64,000 nucleotides of DNA from Sinorhizobium fredii. GTDB lineage: Bacteria > Pseudomonadota > Alphaproteobacteria > Rhizobiales > Rhizobiaceae. The stretch covers positions 186,001 to 250,000 of the forward strand of contig NZ_CP024310.1 of NCBI RefSeq assembly GCF_002944405.1, in the 5' to 3' direction. Below the pieces are notes generated by a model, which searched no databases, was not told where the DNA came from, and was given only the letters and a program-made list of their open reading frames with translations. Made by a program: the position numbers and the translations under genes. Shown here in pieces: positions 24,871 to 32,523 of this stretch (position 1 is the stretch's first letter; every line of letters starts with the position of its first letter).

Positions 24871-25063
24871 CCGGGCCACCAGAGTACGGGGATGCCGTCC
24901 GTCTCTAGCCAGCGATGAGAACTGGAGACCTAGTTTTTAGCGGACGTACTCTCGCCGGAGCAGACGGCTGCCATTGGATCTCGCGACATGCGGGATGCGT
25001 GAAAAATCCAGCGGAGTTGAATCAACCGGGTAGACACGCGGGCTCGAGTCAGACCGGCCAGCC

Positions 25064-25085
25064 GATTATCAGCTCTCAGACAATC
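25064..25085 (+). promoter_or_regulatory. candidate autoregulatory operator of GntR-2 (site 7, split arms)
   Basis: GATTATCAG (25064-25072), CTCT, then CAGACAATC (25077-25085). Read on the minus strand this is GATTGTCTG-AGAG-CTGATAATC, the two halves of the regulon consensus separated further than at other sites. It lies about 75-95 bases upstream of the second GntR gene. Confidence 0.45.
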
Positions 25086-25157
25086 CGCATTGATATCTTG
25101 TCCGAAAGCCGCCATATGTAGCCGAACGGTGGCATGGCATATAGCCTTTATTTGGTG

Positions 25158-25847
25158 ATGGTGATGGAGTCAGATCTACAGATTGCGAGACAGAATGCGA
25201 CCTTGCGCGTCAAGGTCGAAGATACCCTGCGACAGGCGATTGCAAAAGGCCGTTTCAAACCCGGGCAGCGCCTTGTCGAGCGCGAGCTCTGTGAGATGCT
25301 CGGCGTCGGAAGGACTTCAGTTCGTGAGGCTCTGCGTCAGCTGGAGGCCGAAGGTATCATCACCAGTTTCCCTCACAAGGGACCGGTCGTGAGCACGATC
25401 ACCTATGAGGAAGCTGCGCAACTGTATACGGTGCGCGCGCTGCTCGAGGGTTTCGCCGGGCAGCAATTTGCGGAAAACGGCACGGCGGCAGATATTGCAA
25501 CACTTCAGGCTGCGGTAGTCGAGTTCGAGGCCGCCGCTGCAAGCGACGTAGGAAGCCGATTAATCGACGCGAAGAACGCTTTTTACAATTGCTTGATGGA
25601 CGGCAGCAAGAATGTGTTCGTCAGGCAACTGCTCACATCTCTCCACAACCGGATCAACTTGCTGCGCATGACCTCGATGACACAGCCGGGCCGCCTTGCT
25701 CACAGCATTGAAGAGATCAAAGAAATCGCGGAAGCCATCAAGAATCGCAACGGTCCGCTGGCTGCGGCTGCCTGCAAGCACCACATCGATCAAGCTGCGA
25801 AGGTAGCTTTGGAATATCTCCGGAAGAACGCCGCTCACGAATCTTGA
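25158..25847 (+). CDS. GntR-family regulator with FCD domain (GntR-2)
   Basis: A 229-residue paralogue of GntR-1. The frame is open from ATG at 25134, but ATG at 25158 (or 25164) aligns with the GntR-1 start and is preferred. The recognition-helix segment GVGRTSVREALRQLEAEGII differs from GntR-1 only by conservative changes, so both proteins probably recognise the same DNA; the FCD half has changed more (VVEFEAAAASDVGSRLIDA), so ligands may differ. It stands between ribBA and the beta-hydroxyacid dehydrogenase, with a split copy of the operator upstream. Conserved TSLHNRxxLLRxTSMTQPGRL is shared by both. Confidence 0.9.
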   Translation: MVMESDLQIARQNATLRVKVEDTLRQAIAKGRFKPGQRLVERELCEMLGVGRTSVREALRQLEAEGIITSFPHKGPVVSTITYEEAAQLYTVRALLEGFAGQQFAENGTAADIATLQAAVVEFEAAAASDVGSRLIDAKNAFYNCLMDGSKNVFVRQLLTSLHNRINLLRMTSMTQPGRLAHSIEEIKEIAEAIKNRNGPLAAAACKHHIDQAAKVALEYLRKNAAHES

Positions 25848-25856
25848 AAATTAAGA

Positions 25857-25885
25857 TTGACAGATTGTCTGATAATCCGTTTACT
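25857..25885 (+). promoter_or_regulatory. regulon promoter/operator site 8
   Basis: TTGACA (25857-25862), GATTGTCTGATAATCCG (25863-25879) and TTTACT (25880-25885). One base of the right arm differs from the consensus. It begins about 80 bases ahead of the dehydrogenase TTG start. Confidence 0.75.
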
Positions 25886-25938
25886 TCACTCAGAAGAAGA
25901 GCAGGCGTTTTGATGCCTGTCTGAAGTCGGAGGAAGAA

Positions 25939-26826
25939 TTGTCAACGACAGTCAAGGCAGCGCGCGTGGCCTTCATCGGTCTCGGCGCGATGGGTCAGCC
26001 TATGGCCCAACACCTCATCTCGGCGGGTTTTGAAGTCCTCGGATTCGATCTCTCGCAGGATGCGCGGCAGGAACTTGCAAAAGCAGGCGGCCGAGCCGCG
26101 GAGACGATTTCAGACGCCATGAAAGGCGCCGATTACGTCATTACCATGCTTCCCAACGGCAAGATCGTCCGGGGTGCCCTCCTGACCGGAAATGCCTGCG
26201 ACGGCCTGAAGCCAGGTGCTCTTGTCATCGACATGAGCTCTTCTGCGCCGAACGACACTCGTGAACTCGGGGTTGAACTCGCTGCGCGAGGGTTTAGGCT
26301 GGTGGACGCGCCAGTATCCGGCGGCGTCAAACGCGCCGTTTCGGGGACTCTGACCATCATGGCGGGCGGCGTCGAAACCGACATAGAAGAGGCGGAGCCG
26401 TTCCTCAAGGCGATCGGATCGCAGGTGTTTAAGACGGGTCCGGTCGGATCGGGCCATGCTATGAAGGCAATCAATAACTTCGTTTCTGGCGCAGGGGTAC
26501 TCGCGGCAATAGAGGCCGTGGTTCTCGGCCGTTCGTTCGGCTTAGAGCCTAATACGATCGTGGACATTCTGAATTCCTCGTCGGGCAAAAACAATGCGAC
26601 GGAGGTGAAGATGAAGCAGTTCATCCTGTCCGAAACATTCGGCTCCGGTTTCGCGCTTGGACTGATGGCGAAAGATATCCGTATCGCTGCCGACCTCGCT
26701 ACGACGCTCGGCCTGCGCCTGGAAGCTCTTGCAAGCACCGCTGATGCTTGGGACGCGGCGCAGAAGGAGCTCGGTCCCGCGGAGGATCACACCCGCATCA
26801 TCCAGTACGTGACGGACCACGCGTAG
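25939..26826 (+). CDS. beta-hydroxyacid dehydrogenase (3-hydroxyisobutyrate/tartronate-semialdehyde type)
   Basis: A 295-residue NAD(P)-dependent enzyme starting with TTG at 25939 behind GGAGGAAG. The Rossmann signature FIGLGAMGQPMAQHL is near residue 12, the substrate motif DAPVSGGVKRAVSGTLT near 120, and the catalytic Lys in GHAMKAINNF near 170. The family includes GarR, LtnD and 3-hydroxyisobutyrate dehydrogenases. It is a monocistronic unit between sites 8 and 9, transcribed like the following operon. It would oxidise a beta-hydroxy acid or reduce a semialdehyde late in the pathway. Confidence 0.9.
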   Translation: MSTTVKAARVAFIGLGAMGQPMAQHLISAGFEVLGFDLSQDARQELAKAGGRAAETISDAMKGADYVITMLPNGKIVRGALLTGNACDGLKPGALVIDMSSSAPNDTRELGVELAARGFRLVDAPVSGGVKRAVSGTLTIMAGGVETDIEEAEPFLKAIGSQVFKTGPVGSGHAMKAINNFVSGAGVLAAIEAVVLGRSFGLEPNTIVDILNSSSGKNNATEVKMKQFILSETFGSGFALGLMAKDIRIAADLATTLGLRLEALASTADAWDAAQKELGPAEDHTRIIQYVTDHA

Positions 26827-26858
26827 ACCCGCTGCGGCGATGAAAACCCACAATCAAA

Positions 26859-26887
26859 TTGACAGATTGTCTGATAATCTGTAAAAA
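26859..26887 (+). promoter_or_regulatory. regulon promoter/operator site 9 (best consensus)
   Basis: TTGACA (26859-26864), GATTGTCTGATAATCTG (26865-26881), TAAAAA (26882-26887). Both palindrome arms (CAGATT and AATCTG) are perfect. It lies 34-62 bases upstream of the decarboxylase ATG and would drive the longest operon of the island (26921 to about 35412). Confidence 0.8.
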
Positions 26888-26920
26888 GTATGGAAACGAA
26901 AAGCTAGGGAGCTTTGTTGA

Positions 26921-27349
26921 ATGACCGTTTTGGAAACAGCGACAGTCAGGACCAGCGGTACGGATCGGCCAGTGCCGTCTGAGCAATTCGCCCACGGCCT
27001 CGCGACCCGTCGTGAAGTTATGGGTGACGAGTATGTCGACGCCGCTCTTGGGAAAGCGACCGACTTCACCTGGCCTATGCAGCAACTTGTGACTGAGTAC
27101 TGCTGGGACAACATCTGGAACCGGCCAGGCCTCGACAGGCGTTCTCGGTCGATTCTCAACCTGGGCATGATCTCGGTTCTCAACCGTCCTCACGAACTCA
27201 GGGGACACGTTCGGGGTGCGATCAACAACGGCCTCACGAAAGAAGAGATCCAGGAGATTTTCCTACAGGTCGCGATCTATGTCGGGGTCCCCGCAGGGAT
27301 CGACAGTTTCCGGCATGCCCAAGACGTTTTCAACGAGATGGGCATCTGA
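26921..27349 (+). CDS. carboxymuconolactone decarboxylase-like protein (PcaC family), copy 2
   Basis: A 142-residue paralogue of the protein at 18053. Shared blocks are FAHGLATRREVMGDEYVDAA, TEYCWDNIWNRPGLDRRSRS, LNLGMISVLNRPHEL and HVRGAINNGLTKEEIQEIFL. The N-terminal 20 residues differ. It is the first gene of the site-9 operon and precedes the SCP2-like and hydrolase genes, which mirrors the PcaC-PcaD (decarboxylase plus enol-lactone hydrolase) succession of the beta-ketoadipate pathway. Substrate unknown. Confidence 0.85.
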   Translation: MTVLETATVRTSGTDRPVPSEQFAHGLATRREVMGDEYVDAALGKATDFTWPMQQLVTEYCWDNIWNRPGLDRRSRSILNLGMISVLNRPHELRGHVRGAINNGLTKEEIQEIFLQVAIYVGVPAGIDSFRHAQDVFNEMGI

Positions 27350-27425
27350 ATTTGCCGTCCTAAGAAGTGCCGGCAGCACCGTAGGCGCGGATTGACCGCA
27401 CCGATTAACCAGGGAGGAGCCGAAG

Positions 27426-27809
27426 ATGGCTATAGATCTCGACAAGTTCAAGAAACTTGCGCTGGAGGACTTCGAGTTCAAGCGCGAAACCCGCTATCTC
27501 AACGGCATCATCAAATGCGACTTTCCGACCCGCAGCGTCGCCCTTCATTTCGATGACGGCAAGCTGCTGAAGATTGAAGAAGCGGAATACGAAGACGACA
27601 AGTGCACAATCGTCATCCGCGGCACGGCCGAACAGTGGGAAGCTCTGCTCCAGCACAAACCACTTCCGTTCTACCAGTGCCTGCAGTCGTCGAACATCAA
27701 GCACGGCCTCTATCTCAGCAACAACAACGAAACCTTCGCGTATCTGCCAGCTCTCAACCGCATGACGACCCTGATGCGCAACGCCCGTCCGGAAGGAGTA
27801 GCAGCATGA
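27426..27809 (+). CDS. SCP2-like small protein
   Basis: A 127-residue protein starting MAIDLDKFKKLALEDFEFKR after GGGAGGAG. The pattern ALHFDDGKLLKIEEAE, then TIVIRGTAEQWEALLQHKPL, then a helix ending LNRMTTLMRNARPEG, resembles the SCP2 sterol-transfer fold, which binds hydrophobic ligands. Its stop overlaps the next ATG (ATGA), so it is translationally coupled to the alpha/beta-hydrolase, and the paralogous hydrolase at 15313 carries an equivalent domain fused at its N-terminus. It probably presents a substrate or acts as a subunit of the hydrolase. The family call is moderate. Confidence 0.7.
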   Translation: MAIDLDKFKKLALEDFEFKRETRYLNGIIKCDFPTRSVALHFDDGKLLKIEEAEYEDDKCTIVIRGTAEQWEALLQHKPLPFYQCLQSSNIKHGLYLSNNNETFAYLPALNRMTTLMRNARPEGVAA

Positions 27810-28702
27810 CCAAGCACGATCCCATCACCGGCCGTTACATCTATCTGACGATCGAAGACATCGAATACCGCGTCTACTACGAAGAAGCAGGGCAAGGTAT
27901 CCCGCTCCTCGTCGGCCACACGGCCGGTTCTGATGGACGTCAGTACCGACATTTGCTGTGCGATGAGGAGGTGACGAAGAATTTCCGGGTAATTGCTTTT
28001 GACCTGCCCTATCACGGCAAATCGCTCCCCCCTTACGGCGTTCGCTGGTGGGAGAAGGAATACAACATGACGAAGAAGTTCATGATGGACTTCCAGCTTG
28101 TGTTCTCAAAAGCGCTGGGTCTCGATCGTCCTGTTTACATGGGCAGCTCGATGGGTGGCCACCTCGCCATCGACCTGGCGTCGAACTACCCGGACAATTT
28201 CCGAGCGACGATCTCGGTCGAAGGCGCCTTGCGTTCCGCCGCAGAGTATGTCGACGTAGGTATGGCGGGTATTCGCAAAGAGTTCGACAATCCCAATGTC
28301 AACCGCACCTCCATCGGCGCGGCGATGATGCTGAACATCTCACCTTATTCGCCGGAGGCAAATGTCCGGGAAATCCAGTGGGAGTACAGCTGCGGCGGTC
28401 CCGGTATCTTCGCGGGCGATCTCTATTACTACTATTACGATCACAACGTTTCGCAGGAAGAAGCAAGCAGGATCGATACGTCGAAGTGCATGCTCTACTT
28501 CCTTACCGGCGAATACGATCCCAACACATCGCCAGCCGACACCAAAATCGCCGCTGACCTCGTCAAGGGTTCCAAGTTCTGGACGATGGAAAAACTTGGG
28601 CACTTCCCGGTCACCGAGGACTACACGGAGTTCCGAAAATACCTGCTGCCGATCCTCGAGGAGATCCAGCAGTCATCCGCGTCGCCGGCGAAGGTCGCCT
28701 GA
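27806..28702 (+). CDS. alpha/beta-hydrolase (split partner of an SCP2-like protein)
   Basis: A 298-residue alpha/beta-hydrolase starting MTKHDPITGRYIYLTIEDIE with AAGGAG upstream; longer upstream frames are shadows. The oxyanion loop is LVGHTAGSDGRQY, then FDLPYHGKS, the nucleophile elbow GSSMGGHLA, the acid in TGEYDPN and the catalytic His in KLGHFP. It aligns with the second domain of the fused protein at 15313. In the operon it lies between the decarboxylase/SCP2 genes and the binding-protein gene, so hydrolysis of an imported or early intermediate is likely. Confidence 0.87.
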   Translation: MTKHDPITGRYIYLTIEDIEYRVYYEEAGQGIPLLVGHTAGSDGRQYRHLLCDEEVTKNFRVIAFDLPYHGKSLPPYGVRWWEKEYNMTKKFMMDFQLVFSKALGLDRPVYMGSSMGGHLAIDLASNYPDNFRATISVEGALRSAAEYVDVGMAGIRKEFDNPNVNRTSIGAAMMLNISPYSPEANVREIQWEYSCGGPGIFAGDLYYYYYDHNVSQEEASRIDTSKCMLYFLTGEYDPNTSPADTKIAADLVKGSKFWTMEKLGHFPVTEDYTEFRKYLLPILEEIQQSSASPAKVA

Positions 28703-28727
28703 AAGCGGTTTTGGGAGGAGCATGTCA

Positions 28728-29894
28728 ATGAAAAAGATTTCTAAAACGATTCTTGGGGCGCTGGTTTCCGTCAGCGCCCTGGCGAGCGCGGCCTACGCTG
28801 ACGGCGTCGACCAGTTGCCCGAAACCGAAAAGAAAATCTACGAGATCGTCGATCCGCAGATTCCGCTTGGCCCGAGCGCCTACAAGGACTTTAAGCCCAA
28901 GAAAGGTCCGCCGTGGAAGATCGGTTACGCGAGCAGCTACGCAGGGAACACCTGGCGCGCGGCCGCCCTCGATGCTGTGATGAACGAACTTCTTCCCCGC
29001 TCGAAGCAAGCAGGCCTTGTTTCGGAGGTCGTGGTCACGCAGTCCGATCTCAAGGATTCAGTGCAGATCCAGCAGATGCGCCAGATGGTGGATGACGGTG
29101 TCGACGCTATCATCATTTGCTGCTCGAACGTCACGGCGCTCAACCAGACCATCGAATATGCCTACAAAGCGGGTGTTCCGGTCTTCTCCTTCTCCGGTTA
29201 CGTGACCTCGCCGTACGCTATAAACGGCGCTGCAAACCACGCACAGGGTGGCGGCGAAATGGCAACTTGGCTTGCCGAGAAGATTGGAAAGAAGGGCAAC
29301 GTTCTTCTCGTTTCCGGTATTCCCGGCTTCGCCTCATCTGACAGCTTCGACAAGGCTGCCAAGGAGGCCCTTGCCAAGTATCCAGACATCAACATCGTGG
29401 GCGAAGTGGCTGGAAAGTGGACCGACCAGGTCGCTCAGGTTGAAGTTCAGAAGTTCCTGGCGACGAACCCGACCCAAATCGATGGTATCCTCACGCAAGG
29501 CGCACAGGAAAACGGCGTTCTCAACGCTATGCTGCAGTCGGGACGCTCGATGGTACCAATCACGCTCGGCGGCGAAGCTTCGGCCGCGTGCTATTGGCGG
29601 AAGAACCCCGAGTGGATCGATGCAGGCTTTCACATCTGGCCGCCGCGCCGCGAGATGCAGCAGATGTGGGAGATCATGCTCCGCACGCTTCAGGGACAGG
29701 GGCCTAAAGTGCAGTCCTTCCTGCGACCGGTTCTGCCATTCACGATCGACGAGGTGCGTGCAGCTATCCCCGAAGATTGCGACCTTAACTCGACGGACTT
29801 CATCGAGCCAAAGGCTGACGGATGGTTCCCGGCTGCCGTAGCGGACAAGTATTTCGAGCGACCAGCCGACCCTTGGAAGCCCGTGGCCAACTAA
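28728..29894 (+). CDS. sugar-type ABC periplasmic substrate-binding protein, copy 2
   Basis: A 388-residue binding protein with signal peptide MKKISKTILGALVSVSALA ending near AYA. ATG at 28728 is preferred to ATG at 28722 because GGGAGGAG is only one base from the latter. The type-1 fold shows WKIGYASSYAG, IIICCSNVTALNQ, VSGIPGFASSDSF and LGGEASAACYWRKNPEW, all shared with copy 1 (19776). It is followed at once by ATPase and two permease genes, so it is the cognate receptor of that importer. The many aromatic residues (CYWRKNPEW, FHIWPPRR) suggest a ring-containing or sugar ligand. Confidence 0.9.
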   Translation: MKKISKTILGALVSVSALASAAYADGVDQLPETEKKIYEIVDPQIPLGPSAYKDFKPKKGPPWKIGYASSYAGNTWRAAALDAVMNELLPRSKQAGLVSEVVVTQSDLKDSVQIQQMRQMVDDGVDAIIICCSNVTALNQTIEYAYKAGVPVFSFSGYVTSPYAINGAANHAQGGGEMATWLAEKIGKKGNVLLVSGIPGFASSDSFDKAAKEALAKYPDINIVGEVAGKWTDQVAQVEVQKFLATNPTQIDGILTQGAQENGVLNAMLQSGRSMVPITLGGEASAACYWRKNPEWIDAGFHIWPPRREMQQMWEIMLRTLQGQGPKVQSFLRPVLPFTIDEVRAAIPEDCDLNSTDFIEPKADGWFPAAVADKYFERPADPWKPVAN

Positions 29895-29906
29895 ACCTCA
29901 AGCCGC

Positions 29907-29926
29907 CCGGCGAATAAGATTGCCGG
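29907..29926 (+). other. short hairpin after binding-protein copy 2
   Basis: CCGGC (29907-29911) and GCCGG (29922-29926) are separated by ten bases in the 90-base gap between the binding-protein stop and the ATPase start. It is weaker than its counterparts at 20975 and 43111 but in the same genetic position, suggesting mRNA processing that favours the binding protein. Confidence 0.45.
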
Positions 29927-29983
29927 CCGGATGACAATGAGGAGTGACCGCCGGCGGCGGAGCTTGCGGGTGGAGGTTCTGCA

Positions 29984-31540
29984 ATGAACAATGAAATCAC
30001 TATCAAAATGGTCGAGGTCGCCAAGGCATTCGGAGAGACGAGGGCGTTGAAGAAGTGCGACTTCGAGGCCCGGGCCGGCGAGGTCCACGCGATCGTCGGT
30101 GAGAACGGTAGCGGCAAGAGCACCATGGCAAAAATCATGTCTGGCGTGCTGCATCCCGACGCCGGTAAGGTAGCAATTCTCGGGGAGCGCGTTGCATCGC
30201 CAATCGACGCGAAACGCGTCGGCCTCGCCACGATATTCCAGGAAGTCCTGGTGGCTGAAGAAGCCAGTGTCTTCGACAACCTCTATGTTGGACGCGATGG
30301 TATCTTTAGGCCCGAGAAGAACAAGGGCGATCGGAAGCTTGAGGCGCAGAATATTCTAACGCGCCTTGTCGGCAAACCAGTCGATATCGAGCAGATTGTC
30401 GGCAGCCTGCCATTGAGCGTCAAGCAATGGATCGTAATTGCGCGCGCTATCCTTCGAAAACCGAAGGTTCTGATCCTCGATGAATCCTCTGCGGCTCTTG
30501 ACCTCGATTCTACGATCCGCCTTCACGAAGAAATCGACCGTCTGCGAGCGGGTGGAGCGACGGTGCTGATCGTCACTCACCGCATCGCTGAGCTCGTCCG
30601 CATCGCCGATCGCGCGACTATCCTTCGGGACGGGGTCACCGTTGGGGTGCTGGAAAAGCATGAGATCACCGAAGAGAACCTGTTGGCGATGATGACCCCA
30701 GCCGACCGGCGGGCGAGTGAGGCGACAGAGTACGCATCTAAAAAGGACCGCGAAGTAGCACCGGCGATCCTGTCGGTGCGAAACCTCGCCGCTCACAGGG
30801 CGGCGGCTCCCTTCGACTTCGACCTCCCGAGGGGAGCAATCGTCGGCGTGGCGGGTCTTGACGGACAGGGGCAGGATGCGTTCGTGCGCGCTGTCGCGGG
30901 AATCCTTCAGCCTTTCGGAGGCGATGTCCAAGTCCGATCTGCCGACACAGGCAAAATGACCTCGATAACTACTCTCGATGAGGCGACCAAGTTTGGCATT
31001 TCTTACGTGTCTGGAGATCGAAAGCGGGAAGGCATCTTCCCGCAGCAGAGCATCTTCGAGAACTTGGCGATCGGCGTCTACAGGAAGAACCTAGGACCGC
31101 TTGGCGTTATCAAAAAACAATCGCTTAAGCCGATGTTCAAGCGGGAAGTTGATCGCCTGCGCATCAAGATCGGCAGCCCCTCTAATAAGATAACGTCCCT
31201 TTCTGGAGGCAATCAGCAAAAGGTGCTGATTGGACGGGCATTTGCGAACGATCCCCAAGTCATTGTCCTCAATGATCCGGCACGCGGTGTCGACCTCGGA
31301 ACCAAACGAGACCTTTACCGCGAGCTGCGCTCCTTCGCCGACAAGGGCGGAAGCGTCATCTATCTTTCCAGTGAGATCGAGGAGTTTCTCGGCTTCGCCG
31401 ACCGCGTCGACGTCTTCTTCGCCGGCAAGCTCTTCCGGTCGCTTGCTGGTGACGATATCGCCGAAGAGCCCATCCTCGCGGCGATGTTCGGAAAGTCTAA
31501 AAACGCCTCCGTTGAGTTCGAAGTGGAAAGGACCGCATAA
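29984..31540 (+). CDS. sugar ABC transporter ATPase with two nucleotide-binding domains (RbsA/MglA type)
   Basis: A 518-residue double ATPase. In domain 1, Walker A is GENGSGKST (near residue 40) and Walker B is LILDESSAALD, but the usual LSxGQ signature reads LPLSVKQWIVIARAI, which is degenerate. Domain 2 has a degenerate Walker A (GLDGQGQDAF), as usual in this family, a good signature LSGGNQQKVLIGRA and Walker B VIVLNDPARGVDLG. It drives import with the permeases at 31540 and 32524; its TAA overlaps the next ATG (TAATG). Length and layout match RbsA-like proteins. Confidence 0.92.
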   Translation: MNNEITIKMVEVAKAFGETRALKKCDFEARAGEVHAIVGENGSGKSTMAKIMSGVLHPDAGKVAILGERVASPIDAKRVGLATIFQEVLVAEEASVFDNLYVGRDGIFRPEKNKGDRKLEAQNILTRLVGKPVDIEQIVGSLPLSVKQWIVIARAILRKPKVLILDESSAALDLDSTIRLHEEIDRLRAGGATVLIVTHRIAELVRIADRATILRDGVTVGVLEKHEITEENLLAMMTPADRRASEATEYASKKDREVAPAILSVRNLAAHRAAAPFDFDLPRGAIVGVAGLDGQGQDAFVRAVAGILQPFGGDVQVRSADTGKMTSITTLDEATKFGISYVSGDRKREGIFPQQSIFENLAIGVYRKNLGPLGVIKKQSLKPMFKREVDRLRIKIGSPSNKITSLSGGNQQKVLIGRAFANDPQVIVLNDPARGVDLGTKRDLYRELRSFADKGGSVIYLSSEIEEFLGFADRVDVFFAGKLFRSLAGDDIAEEPILAAMFGKSKNASVEFEVERTA

Positions 31541-32511
31541 TGTCCGGCAACGCAATTCGACAAGTCACGCAGGATCGATCGCTCTTTGTTCCTGCGGCAC
31601 TTTTCCTAGTCCTGCTGGTCGCTGTGGCGATCCGCGGGCCTAGCTTGTTCACCACCAACGGTCTGGCGGGCGCAATCCTGGTCGCTTCGCCCCTAATTCT
31701 CACTGCGCTTGCGATTACACCAATCGTGATGGCGGGCAGGGGAGCAGTGGACCTCTCTGTCGGTCCGTTGATGGGCTTTATCAACGTCACCGTGATAACT
31801 TGGCTCGTCGGCAATGGGATCACCAATCCCGTCGTTGTAATTTGCTGGGCAGTCGTTCTCGGTGCGGCGTTCCAATTGCTGCAGGCACTAATCATCATCT
31901 ACGTGCGCGTGGCCCCGATCATTGTGACACTATCAGGCTTCCTCGTCCTGTCCGGCGTCAATTTGATGGTAATGTCTCGTCCTGGTGGCGTTGCGCCAGA
32001 CTGGATGATGTCGTGGGGTGCAGGCACGAGCGTCATGTCGCCTGTGCTGGCGCTCCTGATCGTAGCCTACGCGCTCTGGGTGGTCATAAGACGCACAATG
32101 TTCTATCGGAACCTGTGCATGACAGGTGCCGATGAACGCATGGCCTACACGAGCGGTGTTCAGGTCGACCTGGTGCGCATCATTGCCCACGTTATCGGCG
32201 GCGTCTTCGCAGGTTTGGCAGCTCTGAGCTACACGGCTCTGATTTCCTCCGGCGACCCGACACAAGGCAGTACTTACACGCTACAGGCGGTCACCGCTCT
32301 CGTCCTTGGCGGAGCGAGCCTTTCCGGCGGTCGGGGCGGGGCGCTCGGTTCAACGCTTGGCGCGATCAATATGTTCATGATCTCGTATGTCCTCTCCACA
32401 TTCAACTTTGGCACGGTTTCCGGGTTCGTCACTCAGATGGCCTTTGGTCTGATCCTCGTCGGATCGCTCCTCGTGAATGTCTTCGTCATCAGCCGCCGCT
32501 CCGCCGCTTGA
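31540..32511 (+). CDS. sugar ABC transporter permease (RbsC type), first of pair
   Basis: A 323-residue hydrophobic protein with roughly eight to ten membrane segments. The family motif MAGRGAVDLSVGPLMG is near residue 65, and VTALVLGGASLSGGRGGALGS near residue 250 is the permease loop that meets the ATPase. Start overlaps the ATPase stop. It forms a heterodimer with the product of the next gene, which begins after a 12-base gap. Confidence 0.9.
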   Translation: MSGNAIRQVTQDRSLFVPAALFLVLLVAVAIRGPSLFTTNGLAGAILVASPLILTALAITPIVMAGRGAVDLSVGPLMGFINVTVITWLVGNGITNPVVVICWAVVLGAAFQLLQALIIIYVRVAPIIVTLSGFLVLSGVNLMVMSRPGGVAPDWMMSWGAGTSVMSPVLALLIVAYALWVVIRRTMFYRNLCMTGADERMAYTSGVQVDLVRIIAHVIGGVFAGLAALSYTALISSGDPTQGSTYTLQAVTALVLGGASLSGGRGGALGSTLGAINMFMISYVLSTFNFGTVSGFVTQMAFGLILVGSLLVNVFVISRRSAA

Positions 32512-32523
32512 GGGAATAAGGAA

